From Lysobacteraceae bacterium (lineage in GTDB: Bacteria; Pseudomonadota; Gammaproteobacteria; Xanthomonadales; Xanthomonadaceae), in the NCBI GenBank assembly GCA_030681035.1, contig JAUXUI010000032.1:62001-126000 (forward strand): 64,000 nt of DNA. The letters run 5' to 3'. The position numbers and the translations under genes were made by a program. Of the stretch, positions 18,269 to 27,014 are shown piece after piece. The notes beneath the pieces are model-generated. The model ran no database searches. It was not told the DNA's origin and worked only from the letters and a program-made list of their open reading frames with translations. Position 1 is the first letter of the stretch. Every line of letters starts with the position of its first letter.

Positions 18269-19039
18269 ATGTGTGAAGACGCAAGCAAATTGGCCCACCT
18301 GGGCAACGACACCAAGCCAGCGGTGCGGCTGGCCGCTTCCTGGCGCGAGCGCGTCGGCGACTATCTGCTGCGCCCGCCGATGCAGGCGCTGGCGGCTTTT
18401 CTGCGCACCGAACGCGCACGCGGGGTGGTGATTTACCCGCCGGGTGGACAGATGTTCGCGGCCCTTGACGCCACGCCGTTTGACGCAGCGAAGGTGGTAA
18501 TCCTTGGCCAGGACCCGTATCACGGGCCGGGGCAGGCGCATGGGCTGAGCTTTTCGGTGCCGCCGGGCGTGCCGGTGCCGCCTTCGCTGCGCAATATCTT
18601 TGCCGAAATCCAGCGCGATCTGGGCATTGCCGCGCCTGACCACGGTTGCCTGCTGCCGTGGGCAACGCAAGGCGTGCTGCTGCTCAACGCGGTGCTGTCG
18701 GTACAGGCCGGGCAGGCTGGTTCGCATCAGGGCAAAGGCTGGGAAGGCTTCACCGACCATATCGTCGAAACCCTGAGTCGCGAACGCGAGGGTCTGGTGT
18801 TCATGCTCTGGGGCAGTTATGCGCAGGCCAAGGGCCGCATCATCGACGTCCGCCGCCATTGCGTGTTGCGCGCGCCACATCCCTCGCCGCTGTCAGCGCA
18901 TCGCGGTTTCGTCGGTTGCGGCCATTTCGGCAAGGCCAATCGCTGGCTGCAAGGGGCGGGGAAAACCCCGATCGACTGGTCGTTGCCGGCGCGCAATCAG
19001 TCGCCGCCTTCATCCCGCGTAAACGCAGATACTGTATAG
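18269..19039 (+). CDS. ung: Uracil-DNA glycosylase
   Basis: This 256-residue family-1 enzyme removes uracil from DNA as the first step of base-excision repair. The catalytic water-activating motif GQDPYHGPGQAHGL lies near residue 79, with the Phe-stacking LSFSV region next, NAVLSVQAGQAGSHQGKGWE and the DNA-intercalation loop HPSPLSAHRGF near residue 206. A GAGGAG ribosome-binding site lies 10 bases before the ATG at 18269. The N-terminal extension of about 25 residues is longer than in E. coli Ung. It is followed by the terC riboswitch leader. Confidence 0.97.
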   Translation: MCEDASKLAHLGNDTKPAVRLAASWRERVGDYLLRPPMQALAAFLRTERARGVVIYPPGGQMFAALDATPFDAAKVVILGQDPYHGPGQAHGLSFSVPPGVPVPPSLRNIFAEIQRDLGIAAPDHGCLLPWATQGVLLLNAVLSVQAGQAGSHQGKGWEGFTDHIVETLSREREGLVFMLWGSYAQAKGRIIDVRRHCVLRAPHPSPLSAHRGFVGCGHFGKANRWLQGAGKTPIDWSLPARNQSPPSSRVNADTV

Positions 19040-19040
19040 T
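19035..19040 (+). promoter_or_regulatory. Possible -10 box for the terC leader transcript
   Basis: TATAGT overlaps the ung stop codon and lies about 35 bases before the riboswitch aptamer, the right place for the start of the leader RNA. No clear -35 box is seen. Confidence 0.4.
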
Positions 19041-19074
19041 CGCGGCCGCGGCTCAGAACATGCGTCGCATCCCT

Positions 19075-19184
19075 ACAAGGGGAGTAGCTCACAATCGGGC
19101 GGATCGTCAACACGAGCACACAGCTCCGGTCCGTCAGGCAGTGCGTTGCGGCGTGATGCCGCCGTCCTGCGAGCGAGACCTTGT
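19075..19184 (+). promoter_or_regulatory. yybP-ykoY manganese riboswitch aptamer
   Basis: The leader of terC contains the two conserved halves of the yybP-ykoY aptamer: AAGGGGAGTAG at the 5' side and GCGAGCGAGACCTTGT at the 3' side. ACAAGG (19075-19080) pairs exactly with CCTTGT (19179-19184) to close helix P1. These RNAs bind Mn2+ and commonly control mntP and terC/alx-family exporters, which fits the downstream gene. A CCGCTGCG/CGCAGCGG hairpin at 19194-19219 lies just beyond and is a candidate part of the expression platform. The sequence match is very strong; the direction of regulation is inferred. Confidence 0.93.
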
Positions 19185-19193
19185 CGCCGTAAC

Positions 19194-19219
19194 CCGCTGC
19201 GGATGCGTCCACGCAGCGG
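19194..19219 (+). promoter_or_regulatory. Hairpin in the terC riboswitch expression platform
   Basis: CCGCTGCG and CGCAGCGG form a perfect 8-bp stem around a 10-base loop, 10 bases after the aptamer. No T-run follows, so it is not a classic terminator and may act on translation or Rho access. About 88 bases remain before the terC start. Confidence 0.6.
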
Positions 19220-19306
19220 TCGCGCGATGTCTCGGTTGCAGGCTGCACTGCCCCGCACCCCGTCTTGCGTACCGGCTTCTGGTTTTGGACGCGAACGGAG
19301 TGCAGT

Positions 19307-20299
19307 GTGGAATCGATCGGTACGTGGTGGCTGTGGCTTGGTTTTTCCTGCTTTGTGATCGCGGCAACCAGCGTCGATCTGCTGGTGCTGCGTGCGCAGG
19401 GCGCGCATCGGGTGTCCAGCCGCGAGGCGTTGCACTGGACCCTGCTGTGGGTGGCGCTGGCCTTGCTGTTTTGCGCCGGATTGTGGGTCTGGCTAGACCA
19501 CAGCGGCGGGCGTGAACTGGCCAATCTCAAAGCTACCGAGTTCCTGACCGGCTATCTGATCGAAAAATCGCTGTCGGTGGACAACATCTTCGTGTTTTTG
19601 ATGGTGTTCACCTATTTCGCGGTGCCCACGGAATACCAAAAACGCATGCTCGTGCTGGGCGTGATCGGCGCCATCGTGCTGCGCGCAATCATGATCTTGC
19701 TGGGTGCGCTGCTGATCAGCCGCTTTCATTGGATTCTCTATGGGTTCGGCCTGTTCTTGCTGGTCACCGGCGGCAAGATGCTGTGGTTCGCCGACGCCAG
19801 TCCTGACCTCGAACGCAACCCGTTCTTGCGCTGGATGCGCAGTCATTTGCGTATCACTGCGGGTTTCCATGGCGAGCGCCTGAGCGTGATGCGCGATGGC
19901 CAGCGCTGGTTCACTCCGCTGTTCGTGGTGCTGGTGCTGATTGCAATCACCGACATGATCTTCGCGGTCGACTCGATCCCGGCAGTGTTTGCAGTAACCC
20001 AGGATCCGTTCATCGTGATGACTGCCAACATCTTCGCCATCCTCGGCTTGCGCGCGTTGTATTTCCTGTTGGCCGACATGAAAGAGCGCTTCCACCTGCT
20101 GACCTATGGGCTGGCATTGGTACTGATTTTCGTGGGCACAAAAATGCTGATCGCCGGCTGGGTACACGTCCCGCCACTGTGGTCGCTGGGCGTGGTAATT
20201 GGCATTCTGGCCAGCGCCATCGTCATCAGCGTGATGGCGCCACCGGCGCCGCCACCGGCTGGCAAGGGCTTGCGTCAGGAGACCGGTAATGAGTCGTAA
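19307..20299 (+). CDS. TerC/Alx-family membrane protein, probable metal exporter
   Basis: The 330-residue protein has about nine membrane helices and family landmarks [31 protein letters not shown] (with the membrane-embedded acidic residue) and [22 protein letters not shown]. Alx/TerC proteins are implicated in Mn2+ export or homeostasis. The GTG at 19307 is chosen because it yields the family opening [13 protein letters not shown] and has CGGAG 6 bases upstream; an earlier ATG gives an unrelated N-terminus. The Mn2+ riboswitch upstream strongly supports a manganese role. rpoH follows after 100 bases. Confidence 0.95.
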   Translation: MESIGTWWLWLGFSCFVIAATSVDLLVLRAQGAHRVSSREALHWTLLWVALALLFCAGLWVWLDHSGGRELANLKATEFLTGYLIEKSLSVDNIFVFLMVFTYFAVPTEYQKRMLVLGVIGAIVLRAIMILLGALLISRFHWILYGFGLFLLVTGGKMLWFADASPDLERNPFLRWMRSHLRITAGFHGERLSVMRDGQRWFTPLFVVLVLIAITDMIFAVDSIPAVFAVTQDPFIVMTANIFAILGLRALYFLLADMKERFHLLTYGLALVLIFVGTKMLIAGWVHVPPLWSLGVVIGILASAIVISVMAPPAPPPAGKGLRQETGNES

Positions 20300-20343
20300 T
20301 AATTTGTTTTTAAAAAAGAAAATGAACGGTACTTCAACCACAT

Positions 20344-20370
20344 TTAGCACTCCAAGCAACGCAGTGCTAA
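20344..20370 (+). promoter_or_regulatory. CIRCE operator (HrcA site) upstream of rpoH
   Basis: TTAGCACTC, a 9-base spacer and CAGTGCTAA match the CIRCE consensus TTAGCACTC-N9-GAGTGCTAA with a single mismatch and exact 9-9-9 geometry. HrcA binds CIRCE and represses heat-shock genes such as groESL and dnaK. Here the site ends 29 bases before the rpoH start codon. No hrcA gene is in the window, so HrcA control is inferred from the operator alone. Confidence 0.88.
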
Positions 20371-20373
20371 AAT
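20365..20373 (+). promoter_or_regulatory. Extended -10 promoter element of rpoH overlapping CIRCE
   Basis: TG-C-TAAAAT is an extended -10 box whose first six bases form the right half of the CIRCE operator. Transcription would start around 20380 and leave a 20-base leader containing the CAGGAG ribosome-binding site. HrcA bound at CIRCE would directly block polymerase. This promoter is proposed by eye. Confidence 0.5.
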
Positions 20374-20399
20374 CGTCCTCGTCACTCAGGAGATCCCCC

Positions 20400-21263
20400 A
20401 TGTCGGTCAACGCGTTGGTTGCCAACAATCTGCCGATCCCCAGTGCGCTCGGCTCACTTGACGCCTACATTGGCGCCGTCAACCGTATTCCGGTGTTGAC
20501 CGCCGAAGAAGAGCAATCGCTGGCGCGGCGCTTCCGCGACGAAGAAGATATTGATGCAGCCAAGCAACTGGTGCTCTCGCATCTGCGTTTCGTGGTGCAT
20601 GTGGCGCGCGGCTATCAAGGTTACGGCCTGGGTATGGGCGACCTGGTGCAAGAAGGCAATATCGGATTGATGAAAGCGGTCAAACGCTTCGATCCCGATC
20701 AGGGCGTGCGCTTGGTCAGCTTTGCGGTGCATTGGGTGCGCGCCGAGATGCACGAGTTCATCCTGCGCAACTGGCGCATCGTCAAGGTCGCCACCACCAA
20801 GGCGCAGCGCAAACTGTTTTTCAATCTGCGGCGCGCCAAGAAGCGTCTGGGCTGGCTCAATGCTGAGGAAGTGCGGGCGGTCGCCAAGGATTTGAATGTC
20901 TCCGAACGCGAAGTGCGTGAAATGGAATCGCGTCTGTCTGGCCGCGATATCGGCTTTGATCTGGGCAACGATGACAACGACGACGCACCGCCATCGCCGT
21001 CTGCGTACCTGATCGATCAGGGCGCCGACCCCTCGCTGAGTTATGCCCGCGACGATCATGAAGATCATCAACTGGAATTGCTGCGTGAAGGGATGTCCGA
21101 GCTTGATCCACGCTCACGCGACATCGTGCGTCGGCGCTGGCTGGATGACGACAACAAGGTCACATTGCAAGAGCTGGCCGACGAATACGGCGTATCGGCC
21201 GAGCGCATCCGCCAGATCGAGTCCGCTGCAATGAAAAAGATGCGGACGCTGTTTACCGCCTGA
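20400..21263 (+). CDS. rpoH: RNA polymerase heat-shock sigma factor RpoH (sigma-32)
   Basis: The 287-residue protein is an alternative sigma factor directing transcription of chaperone and protease genes. It has the RpoH hallmark region-C stretch [18 protein letters not shown], region 2 motifs ([38 protein letters not shown], then [24 protein letters not shown]) and a region 4 helix-turn-helix ([20 protein letters not shown]). The ATG at 20400 follows CAGGAG by 7 bases and starts [15 protein letters not shown], typical of RpoH. A CIRCE operator and an overlapping extended -10 promoter lie just upstream, pointing to HrcA repression of the sigma gene. No obvious thermosensor RNA structure was identified in the short leader. 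Confidence 0.97.
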   Translation: MSVNALVANNLPIPSALGSLDAYIGAVNRIPVLTAEEEQSLARRFRDEEDIDAAKQLVLSHLRFVVHVARGYQGYGLGMGDLVQEGNIGLMKAVKRFDPDQGVRLVSFAVHWVRAEMHEFILRNWRIVKVATTKAQRKLFFNLRRAKKRLGWLNAEEVRAVAKDLNVSEREVREMESRLSGRDIGFDLGNDDNDDAPPSPSAYLIDQGADPSLSYARDDHEDHQLELLREGMSELDPRSRDIVRRRWLDDDNKVTLQELADEYGVSAERIRQIESAAMKKMRTLFTA

Positions 21264-21291
21264 TCCGCGCGGTTTGAACCCCGGCGGTGGC

Positions 21292-21308
21292 GTGCCCGTG
21301 GCGGGCAC
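21292..21308 (+). terminator. Hairpin after rpoH, possible terminator
   Basis: GTGCCCG-TGG-CGGGCAC forms a perfect 7-bp stem 28 bases after the rpoH stop. No T-tract follows, so termination strength is doubtful. Confidence 0.45.
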
Positions 21309-21413
21309 CCAACACCGGTTCGGTTCGATGTGGTTGTTGGTCCGCCGTCGGCCGCGCACACACGGTGCCCAGCAAGGAGCAACTGCGTTCCCGCTGGTGC
21401 CGATCCGTGCTGC

Positions 21414-21504
21414 CGTGGGAGCCGGCCCCGGATCAGATCCGGGGTAGGCTCTGCCGGCGAACAACCTTGCGAAAGCTTCGCGCGCAAGGCGCGCTCCCAC
21501 GAAC
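21414..21504. repeat. Palindromic intergenic repeat before the patatin gene
   Basis: The segment begins CGTGGGAGCC and ends GCGCGCTCCCACG, so its ends are inverted. It holds the palindrome CCCCGGATC-A-GATCCGGGG at 21426-21444 and a second hairpin around CTTGCG/CGCAAG. It resembles the ends of the REP-like family elsewhere in the window but has a different core. Confidence 0.65.
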
Positions 21505-21533
21505 GCTTTGAAGCATCCCTGAAGGGGCACACC

Positions 21534-22703
21534 ATGAACCGACTCGCATGGGTATTTTCCGGCGGTGGCGCCAAGGGTGCATTTGGTGCCGGAGTGTTTC
21601 AGCGCATCCTTGAAATCTATCCGACACTGCGCTGGCAGATCGTTACCGGCACCAGCACCGGCAGCCTGATCGCACCGTTTGCGGCGCTGGCAGACGCTGA
21701 TCGCGCACGAACAGCTCAACTCGTCGAGCTGTATGGCGGCATTCGCAAGAAAGACGTATTCCAATCGAATTTTCTGTTCAACCTGTTCGACCTGCCCGAG
21801 GGCCTGGTCAACCTGAAGCCATTGCGCAAGGTGTTGAACGCGGCACTGCCGCAAGCTGCGCAGGCCGCGCTTGCCATTGGCGCGGTTGACCTGGTGGTGC
21901 CAACGGTCAACTTGCAGACGGCAGCGCTGACGCTGTGTACCCAGGAACGCAATCAACAACGCATCCGCGACTGGTATTCGCAGCAACAAATCCCGGTGCC
22001 ATTGGAGTTCTGGCCATTTGCGGATTTGAACGAAGCCTTGTTGGCTTCTTCAGCAGTACCGCTGGGCACCACGCCGATCCAGAACGACAACCGCCGGTAC
22101 GATTACAAAAACAAATCGAAGCGTCATCAGTATGTCGATGGCGGCGTGTTCGACAAGGCGCCGCTGCGCGAGGCGCTGGCGCTGGGTGCCAGCGAGGCGA
22201 TCGTGGTGATGATGTCGCCGACGCAGCCACAGCCAAGACTCAAGCCGTTCGACAATCTTATCGAGGTGGGTCTGCGCGCCGTTGACCTGTTGCAGGATGA
22301 GTTGTTGCGCGGCGATATCGACAATTTGGGGCTGGCGCAGGTGCTGTACGCCCAAGGCGTCAGTGCCGATGCCCTGGCGAGGCAACAGGTCGCACCGGAA
22401 GTCTGCGGCTATTTGCATGCGCTGGAGTCGGCACGCGACACGCCAGCGGGCACAGCCATGGCAAACCCGGCCATGCAGCCGGTCATCATCGAGCCGCAAA
22501 CTAGCATCGGTAGCGGCGAAGATTTTGACAGTCTGGTTGCTTCGGGTTGGCCGGAATCGCCCGAAGCCGATGGCGGCAAGCCAACGAACATCCCGATCAT
22601 GCAGGCGCGCATTGCCTATGGCCGCCGCGTGGTCGATGCCTTGCTGGCTGAACCGGGCAGCCGCTTGAAGGCCGTGCTGGATGCGCTCACGTTGGCCCAG
22701 TGA
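21534..22703 (+). CDS. Patatin-like phospholipase family protein
   Basis: The 389-residue protein carries all patatin landmarks: the oxyanion loop GGGAKGAFGAG at residues 9-19, the nucleophile elbow GTSTGSL near residue 38 and the catalytic aspartate in DGGVFD near residue 202. It should be a serine lipid acyl hydrolase using a Ser-Asp dyad. No signal peptide is seen, so it is probably cytosolic or peripheral. The ATG at 21534 was chosen because MNRLAWVFSGGGAKG is the family N-terminus, preceded by GAAGGGG. The C-terminal ~100 residues extend past the catalytic domain and are not recognised. Confidence 0.9.
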   Translation: MNRLAWVFSGGGAKGAFGAGVFQRILEIYPTLRWQIVTGTSTGSLIAPFAALADADRARTAQLVELYGGIRKKDVFQSNFLFNLFDLPEGLVNLKPLRKVLNAALPQAAQAALAIGAVDLVVPTVNLQTAALTLCTQERNQQRIRDWYSQQQIPVPLEFWPFADLNEALLASSAVPLGTTPIQNDNRRYDYKNKSKRHQYVDGGVFDKAPLREALALGASEAIVVMMSPTQPQPRLKPFDNLIEVGLRAVDLLQDELLRGDIDNLGLAQVLYAQGVSADALARQQVAPEVCGYLHALESARDTPAGTAMANPAMQPVIIEPQTSIGSGEDFDSLVASGWPESPEADGGKPTNIPIMQARIAYGRRVVDALLAEPGSRLKAVLDALTLAQ

Positions 22704-22774
22704 CGACTCGCCTCTCGACCCCCTACCCAATTCATGTCATTGTCGGGCGTTGATTTTACGCAAGGGGAATAGCA

Positions 22775-23806
22775 ATGAGTTCGGGTCAAAACATTCTCAA
22801 CGGAATATTCGGGGCGAAGGCCAAACGCGGCAGTTGGCAACCCAGCCCTAATGCAGCCGGTGGCCTGCCCGGTGTACTGCTGGTGGTGGGCTTGCTGGTG
22901 CTGTGGGGCGCGTTCAGCGCGTTCTACACGGTACAGCCCGAACAGCGCGCCGTGATCAAACGTTTTGGCGCGGTCGTCAAAATCGCCGACCCGGGCCTGC
23001 ACTTCAAGTTGCCGTTCGGCATCGACAAGGTACAACTGGTTGCCACCGAGCGGGTGCTCAAGGAGGAATTCGGTTTCCGCACGGTGGGTGATTCACAGCC
23101 CACACGTTATGCCGACACCGAACTGCCCGACGAATCGCTGATGCTGTCGGGCGACCTGAACATGATCGATGCCGAATGGGTGGTGCAGTACCGTATCTCC
23201 GACCCGGTGAAGTTCCTGTACGCGATGCGCGAACCGGTGCGTACGCTGCGCGACATTTCCGAATCGGTGATGCGTCGCGCCGTCGGTAATCGCCTCGGCA
23301 GCGACGTGCTGACCACCGCGCGCACCGAGATCGCCGAACTGGTGGAGCTTGAAATCCAGCAGGCCATGGAGCGCTACGACAACGGCATCCGCGTGGTTAC
23401 CGTGCAATTGCAGGACGTAGTGCCGCCCAAGGCAGTACGTCCAGCATTCAACGAGGTCAACGAGGCGCGGCAGGAACGCGAGCGCATGATCAACGAAGCC
23501 ACCAAGCAGTCCAACCAACGCGTGCCGCTGGCGCGTGGCCAAGCCAATCGGGTGATCGCCGAGGCCGAGGGTTACGCCACCGAGCGCGTCAACAATGCGC
23601 TGGGCGAAACCGCGCGCTTTCGTTCGATCCTTGCCGAGTATCGCAGTGCGCCGGAAGTGACCCGTACCCGCATGTACCTGGAAACGCTCAATCAGGTGTT
23701 GCCCGAGGTCGGCCAGGTGCTGGTGGTGCAGAAAGGCCAGATGTCGCCACTGCCGCTGCTGAATCTGCGCGATGCCAAAACCGCACCCGCCGTGGAGGCC
23801 AAATAA
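22775..23806 (+). CDS. hflK: HflK, regulator of the FtsH protease
   Basis: The 343-residue SPFH/prohibitin-family protein has one N-terminal membrane helix (GVLLVVGLLVLWGAFSAFY) and a periplasmic band-7 domain (TVQPEQRAVIKRFGAVVKIADPGLHFKLPFGIDKV). A coiled-coil region rich in R/E/A follows (VNEARQERERMINEATKQSN). It forms a large complex with HflC around FtsH and modulates proteolysis. The N-terminal glycine-rich tail is short compared with E. coli HflK. Its TAA stop overlaps the hflC start (TAATG at 23804-23808), showing coupled translation. Confidence 0.96.
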   Translation: MSSGQNILNGIFGAKAKRGSWQPSPNAAGGLPGVLLVVGLLVLWGAFSAFYTVQPEQRAVIKRFGAVVKIADPGLHFKLPFGIDKVQLVATERVLKEEFGFRTVGDSQPTRYADTELPDESLMLSGDLNMIDAEWVVQYRISDPVKFLYAMREPVRTLRDISESVMRRAVGNRLGSDVLTTARTEIAELVELEIQQAMERYDNGIRVVTVQLQDVVPPKAVRPAFNEVNEARQERERMINEATKQSNQRVPLARGQANRVIAEAEGYATERVNNALGETARFRSILAEYRSAPEVTRTRMYLETLNQVLPEVGQVLVVQKGQMSPLPLLNLRDAKTAPAVEAK

Positions 23807-24747
23807 TGAACCGGATCAGTATTTTTCTCGTATTGGCTTTGCTTGTCACGCTGGTGCTGGGTAGCAGCGTCTATGTCATCGATCAGGCCGAACAAGGCAT
23901 CGTGGTGCAGTTCGGTGAACCCGTTGGCGATCCTGTTACCGAAGCGGGTCTGCACTGGAAACTGCCGTTTGTGCAGGATGTGCGCCGTTTCGACAAGCGC
24001 CTGCTGGTGTGGGATGGCGATGTCAACCAGATCCCGACGCTGGGCCGCGAGTTTGTGATCGTCGATACCACCGCACGCTGGCGGATTGTCGATCCGCTGA
24101 TGTTTCTGCGCTCGGTGCGCGATGAACGCGGCGCGCGCACCCGCATCGATGACATCATCGACTCGGTGGTACGCGACATCATTTCTGGCACCAACCTCGA
24201 AGAAATCGTTCGCTCGCAAGACTGGAAGGTGGCGCTGGAGGAGATTGACGAAGGCGACATGGTGCGCAGCGATGTCGACCTGGGCAAGCCCAAGAAAGGC
24301 CGCGCACAACTGGAAAAGGACATGCTCGCGGAAGCGTCGCGGCTGATGCCGTCGCTGGGGATCGAACTGGTCGACGTGCGCATCAAGCGCATCAACTACA
24401 TCGACAGCGTGCGCCGCCAGGTTGAAAACCGGATGGTCGCCGAGCGGCAGAGTATCGCCGAGCGTTTTCGCTCCGAAGGCCAGGGCCGCAGTCAGGAAAT
24501 CCTTGGCCAGATGGAACGCGAACTGCGCACCATCAGCTCGGAAGCCGAGCGCAAGGCGGCTGAAGTACGCGGCAAGGCCGATGGCGAAGCCACTCGCGTT
24601 TACGGCCTGGCCTATGGGGCCGACGCCGAGTTCTACGCGTTCTTCCGTACCCTGGAGAGCTACAAGGCCATGGGCGCGAATACCACGCTGATGCTCGATG
24701 CCGATTCGGAGTATTTCCGCTATCTGCAATCCACGCGCAAGCGCTGA
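23806..24747 (+). CDS. hflC: HflC, partner of HflK
   Basis: The 313-residue SPFH protein has an N-terminal membrane helix (ISIFLVLALLVTLVLGSSVYVI) and a band-7 domain opening with DQAEQGIVVQFGEPVGDPVTEAGLHWKLPFVQDV. The C-terminal helical segment (FRSEGQGRSQEILGQMERELRTI) and the terminal AYGADAEFYAFFRTLESYK are typical of HflC. It acts with HflK at the inner membrane to control FtsH. It overlaps the hflK stop by one base. Confidence 0.97.
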   Translation: MNRISIFLVLALLVTLVLGSSVYVIDQAEQGIVVQFGEPVGDPVTEAGLHWKLPFVQDVRRFDKRLLVWDGDVNQIPTLGREFVIVDTTARWRIVDPLMFLRSVRDERGARTRIDDIIDSVVRDIISGTNLEEIVRSQDWKVALEEIDEGDMVRSDVDLGKPKKGRAQLEKDMLAEASRLMPSLGIELVDVRIKRINYIDSVRRQVENRMVAERQSIAERFRSEGQGRSQEILGQMERELRTISSEAERKAAEVRGKADGEATRVYGLAYGADAEFYAFFRTLESYKAMGANTTLMLDADSEYFRYLQSTRKR

Positions 24748-24815
24748 TCGCTTGCGGGAATACCCACGGATTGAGTCCAGGGCAGGCTCGGTGCGCGATT
24801 GTCGCGATGGGTTTT

Positions 24816-24889
24816 TGTGGGAGCCCACCCTGTGGGCGACGGTAGAGCGATAACGTCGCATCGGGTCGCCCACAGGGTGGGCTCCTACA
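24816..24889. repeat. REP-like inverted pair
   Basis: Two 25-bp copies of the core GAGCCCACCCTGTGGGCGAC with flanking TGT(G/A)G lie head-to-head at 24816-24840 (forward) and 24865-24889 (reverse). The rest of 24748-25025 between hflC and the hydrolase gene holds no supported coding sequence. Confidence 0.9.
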
Positions 24890-25025
24890 GTGGCGCCTCA
24901 AGGCGCATTTGTGGAGCCCTGCCAGATCAAGTCCTGGGCAAGCTTCGTGGTCCACTCCAGTCCAGCGCACCCCGCCCCGGCTCGGTTACACTGGCCGTCG
25001 CCGCAACTTGCGTGAACCCGCCTCA

Positions 25026-25706
25026 ATGAGCGAAACCACCGTCACCGCACCCGAGCACTTCCCCACCGAAGCCGGCGGCTTGCTGCTGCCCGGCCCGGCC
25101 GGCACTCTGGACATCCTGGTTGATCTGCCGCAGGCGAAAGATGCGCGCAATGCGGTTGCGATCATTTGTCACCCGCACCCGCTGCACGGCGGCAGCATGC
25201 ACAACAAGGTGGTCACCATCATCGAACGCGCACTGCGCGAGCTGGGTGTGGCCACGGTGCGTTTCAATTTTCGCGGCACCGGCGCATCCACCGGCACCTT
25301 CGATGAAGGCCGTGGTGAAACCCTGGATTTGCTGGCAGTAGCCGAATGGCTGCACAAGGTACGCCCGGAGGCTGAGCTGTGGCTGGCCGGTTTCAGCTTT
25401 GGCGCCTATGTCGCCCTGCTTGGCGCCCGCCACTTGCCGGTCCGGCAGATGGTGTCGATTGCGCCACCGGCCGGGCGCTGGGATTTCGCCGCTGTGTTGC
25501 CGCCAACCTGCCCGTGGCTGGTGGTGCAGGGTGAAGAAGACGACGTTGTTGATCCGACGGCTGTGCGCGAGTGGATCGACAGCCTGCCGGAAAAACCGGC
25601 GCTGGTGATGATGCCCGAGACCGGGCATTTCTTTCATCGCCGCTTGATGGACCTGCGCGGCGCGATCAAAAACGGGGTGCGCCGGAACCTGCCGCCCGCC
25701 GCATGA
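25026..25706 (+). CDS. Alpha/beta hydrolase (COG2945-like)
   Basis: The 226-residue cytosolic protein has the family landmarks CHPHPLHGGSMHNKVV, RFNFRGTGASTG, the nucleophile elbow GFSFGAYVAL near residue 123, an acidic residue in GEEDDVVDP and the histidine in ETGHFFHR. The length fits the compact COG2945 group of uncharacterised serine hydrolases. The natural substrate is not known. The start at 25026 begins the conserved part; earlier in-frame sequence is repeat-derived. Its TGA overlaps the zapE ATG (ATGA), so the two are co-translated. Confidence 0.88.
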   Translation: MSETTVTAPEHFPTEAGGLLLPGPAGTLDILVDLPQAKDARNAVAIICHPHPLHGGSMHNKVVTIIERALRELGVATVRFNFRGTGASTGTFDEGRGETLDLLAVAEWLHKVRPEAELWLAGFSFGAYVALLGARHLPVRQMVSIAPPAGRWDFAAVLPPTCPWLVVQGEEDDVVDPTAVREWIDSLPEKPALVMMPETGHFFHRRLMDLRGAIKNGVRRNLPPAA

Positions 25707-26794
25707 GCGCAACACCTTCGCAACACTACGCGGCCGGGGTCGCGGCTGGCCGTTGGCAGGCCGATCCGATGCAGCAGGCGCTATTGCCGGCGCTTGATCG
25801 CATTGCCTGCGAACTGCGCAAGCAACAGCGCGCGAAGCGCTGGCTTGCGCGGCTGTTCACGAAAGCCGAGCCGACGCCTGTTCTAGGTTTGTACCTGTGG
25901 GGCGGCGTTGGTCGCGGCAAGACTTTTCTGGTGGATCTGCTGTTCGAGACCACCAGCGGCGCACGCAAGCGCCGCCAGCACTTTCACCGCTTCATGGCCG
26001 AGGTTCAAGAGCGCCTGAATGCTTTGCCCGAGCAATCCGATCCGCTGGCAGTCGTCGCAGCCGATATCGCTGCCGACGCCCGGTTACTGGTGCTCGACGA
26101 GTTCGTGGTCATCGATATTGGCGACGCGATGATTCTGACGCGGCTGCTAGGGCATTTGTTCGCACTAGGCGTGACCCTGGTCACCACCTCCAACACCGCG
26201 CCAAAAGACCTGTATCGCGATGGTCTGCAACGTGCGCGCTTTGTTCCCGCCATCGCCCTGCTCGAACACCACTGCCGGGTGCATGAACTGGTCAGCGCCA
26301 CCGATTACCGTTTGCGTCAACTCACCCAGGCACCGGTTTATCTGAGCCCGCTGGACGCCAAGGCCGAAGCTACGCTGAAGGCGTGCTTTGCCATGCTCAG
26401 TGCCAACATCGAGCCCGAGGCGGGGCCGCTTGGCCTGCTAGGTCGCACGTTGCCGGTAAAGGCGATGGCCGAGGGTACGGTCTGGTTTGATTTTGCGACG
26501 TTATGTGAGGGCCCGCGCGCGGTCGCCGACTACATCGAGATTGCACGCAGCTTCCATACCGTGCTGATCTCGAACGTGCCGCAATTCGCTACCCAGCACG
26601 ATGACGCGGCACGGCGTTTCGTGCATCTGATCGACGAGTTCTATGATCGCAACGTCAACCTGATCCTGAGCGCGGCAGTCGGGCCTTTGGATCTGTATCG
26701 CGGCGAGCGCTTGGCGCCGGCATTCGAGCGCACCAGCAGCCGCCTGATCGAGATGCAAAGCGCCGACTATCTGGCCCGCGAGCACCGCGCATGA
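25703..26794 (+). CDS. zapE: Cell-division ATPase ZapE (AFG1-like)
   Basis: The 363-residue AFG1-family ATPase associates with the Z-ring under stress in E. coli. Walker A is GGVGRGKT near residue 70 and Walker B is LLVLDEF. Further landmarks are KRRQHFHRFM, the TTSNTAPKDLYRDGLQRARFVPAI segment, and RFVHLIDEFYDRNVNLILSA near the C-terminus. All are characteristic of ZapE. It overlaps the upstream hydrolase gene by 4 bases. Downstream lies a REP-rich gap. Confidence 0.95.
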   Translation: MSATPSQHYAAGVAAGRWQADPMQQALLPALDRIACELRKQQRAKRWLARLFTKAEPTPVLGLYLWGGVGRGKTFLVDLLFETTSGARKRRQHFHRFMAEVQERLNALPEQSDPLAVVAADIAADARLLVLDEFVVIDIGDAMILTRLLGHLFALGVTLVTTSNTAPKDLYRDGLQRARFVPAIALLEHHCRVHELVSATDYRLRQLTQAPVYLSPLDAKAEATLKACFAMLSANIEPEAGPLGLLGRTLPVKAMAEGTVWFDFATLCEGPRAVADYIEIARSFHTVLISNVPQFATQHDDAARRFVHLIDEFYDRNVNLILSAAVGPLDLYRGERLAPAFERTSSRLIEMQSADYLAREHRA

Positions 26795-26821
26795 TGACGC
26801 TGCTTGTGCCGAGGCGGAAAA

Positions 26822-26963
26822 TCGCCCACAGGGTGGGCTCCTACAGGTGGGGGCAACCGCTCTTTGTAGGAGCCCACCCTGTGGGCGACAGGCGGCGCCC
26901 CATTGCCAAGAGCCCGCGCAATCGCCGATACGTGCTTTTGTGGGAGCCCATCCTGTGGGCGAC
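26822..26963. repeat. REP-like cluster of three copies
   Basis: Copies of the GAGCCCACCCTGTGGGCGAC family occur at 26822-26845 (reverse), 26865-26889 (forward) and 26939-26963 (forward, one base different in the core). They fill the gap between zapE and the glycosyltransferase gene. Confidence 0.9.
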
Positions 26964-27014
26964 ACGCGTTCGCAGCAACGCCTCTGGTTTTCGGGTTGTT
27001 GCGGGGAGCATCCG

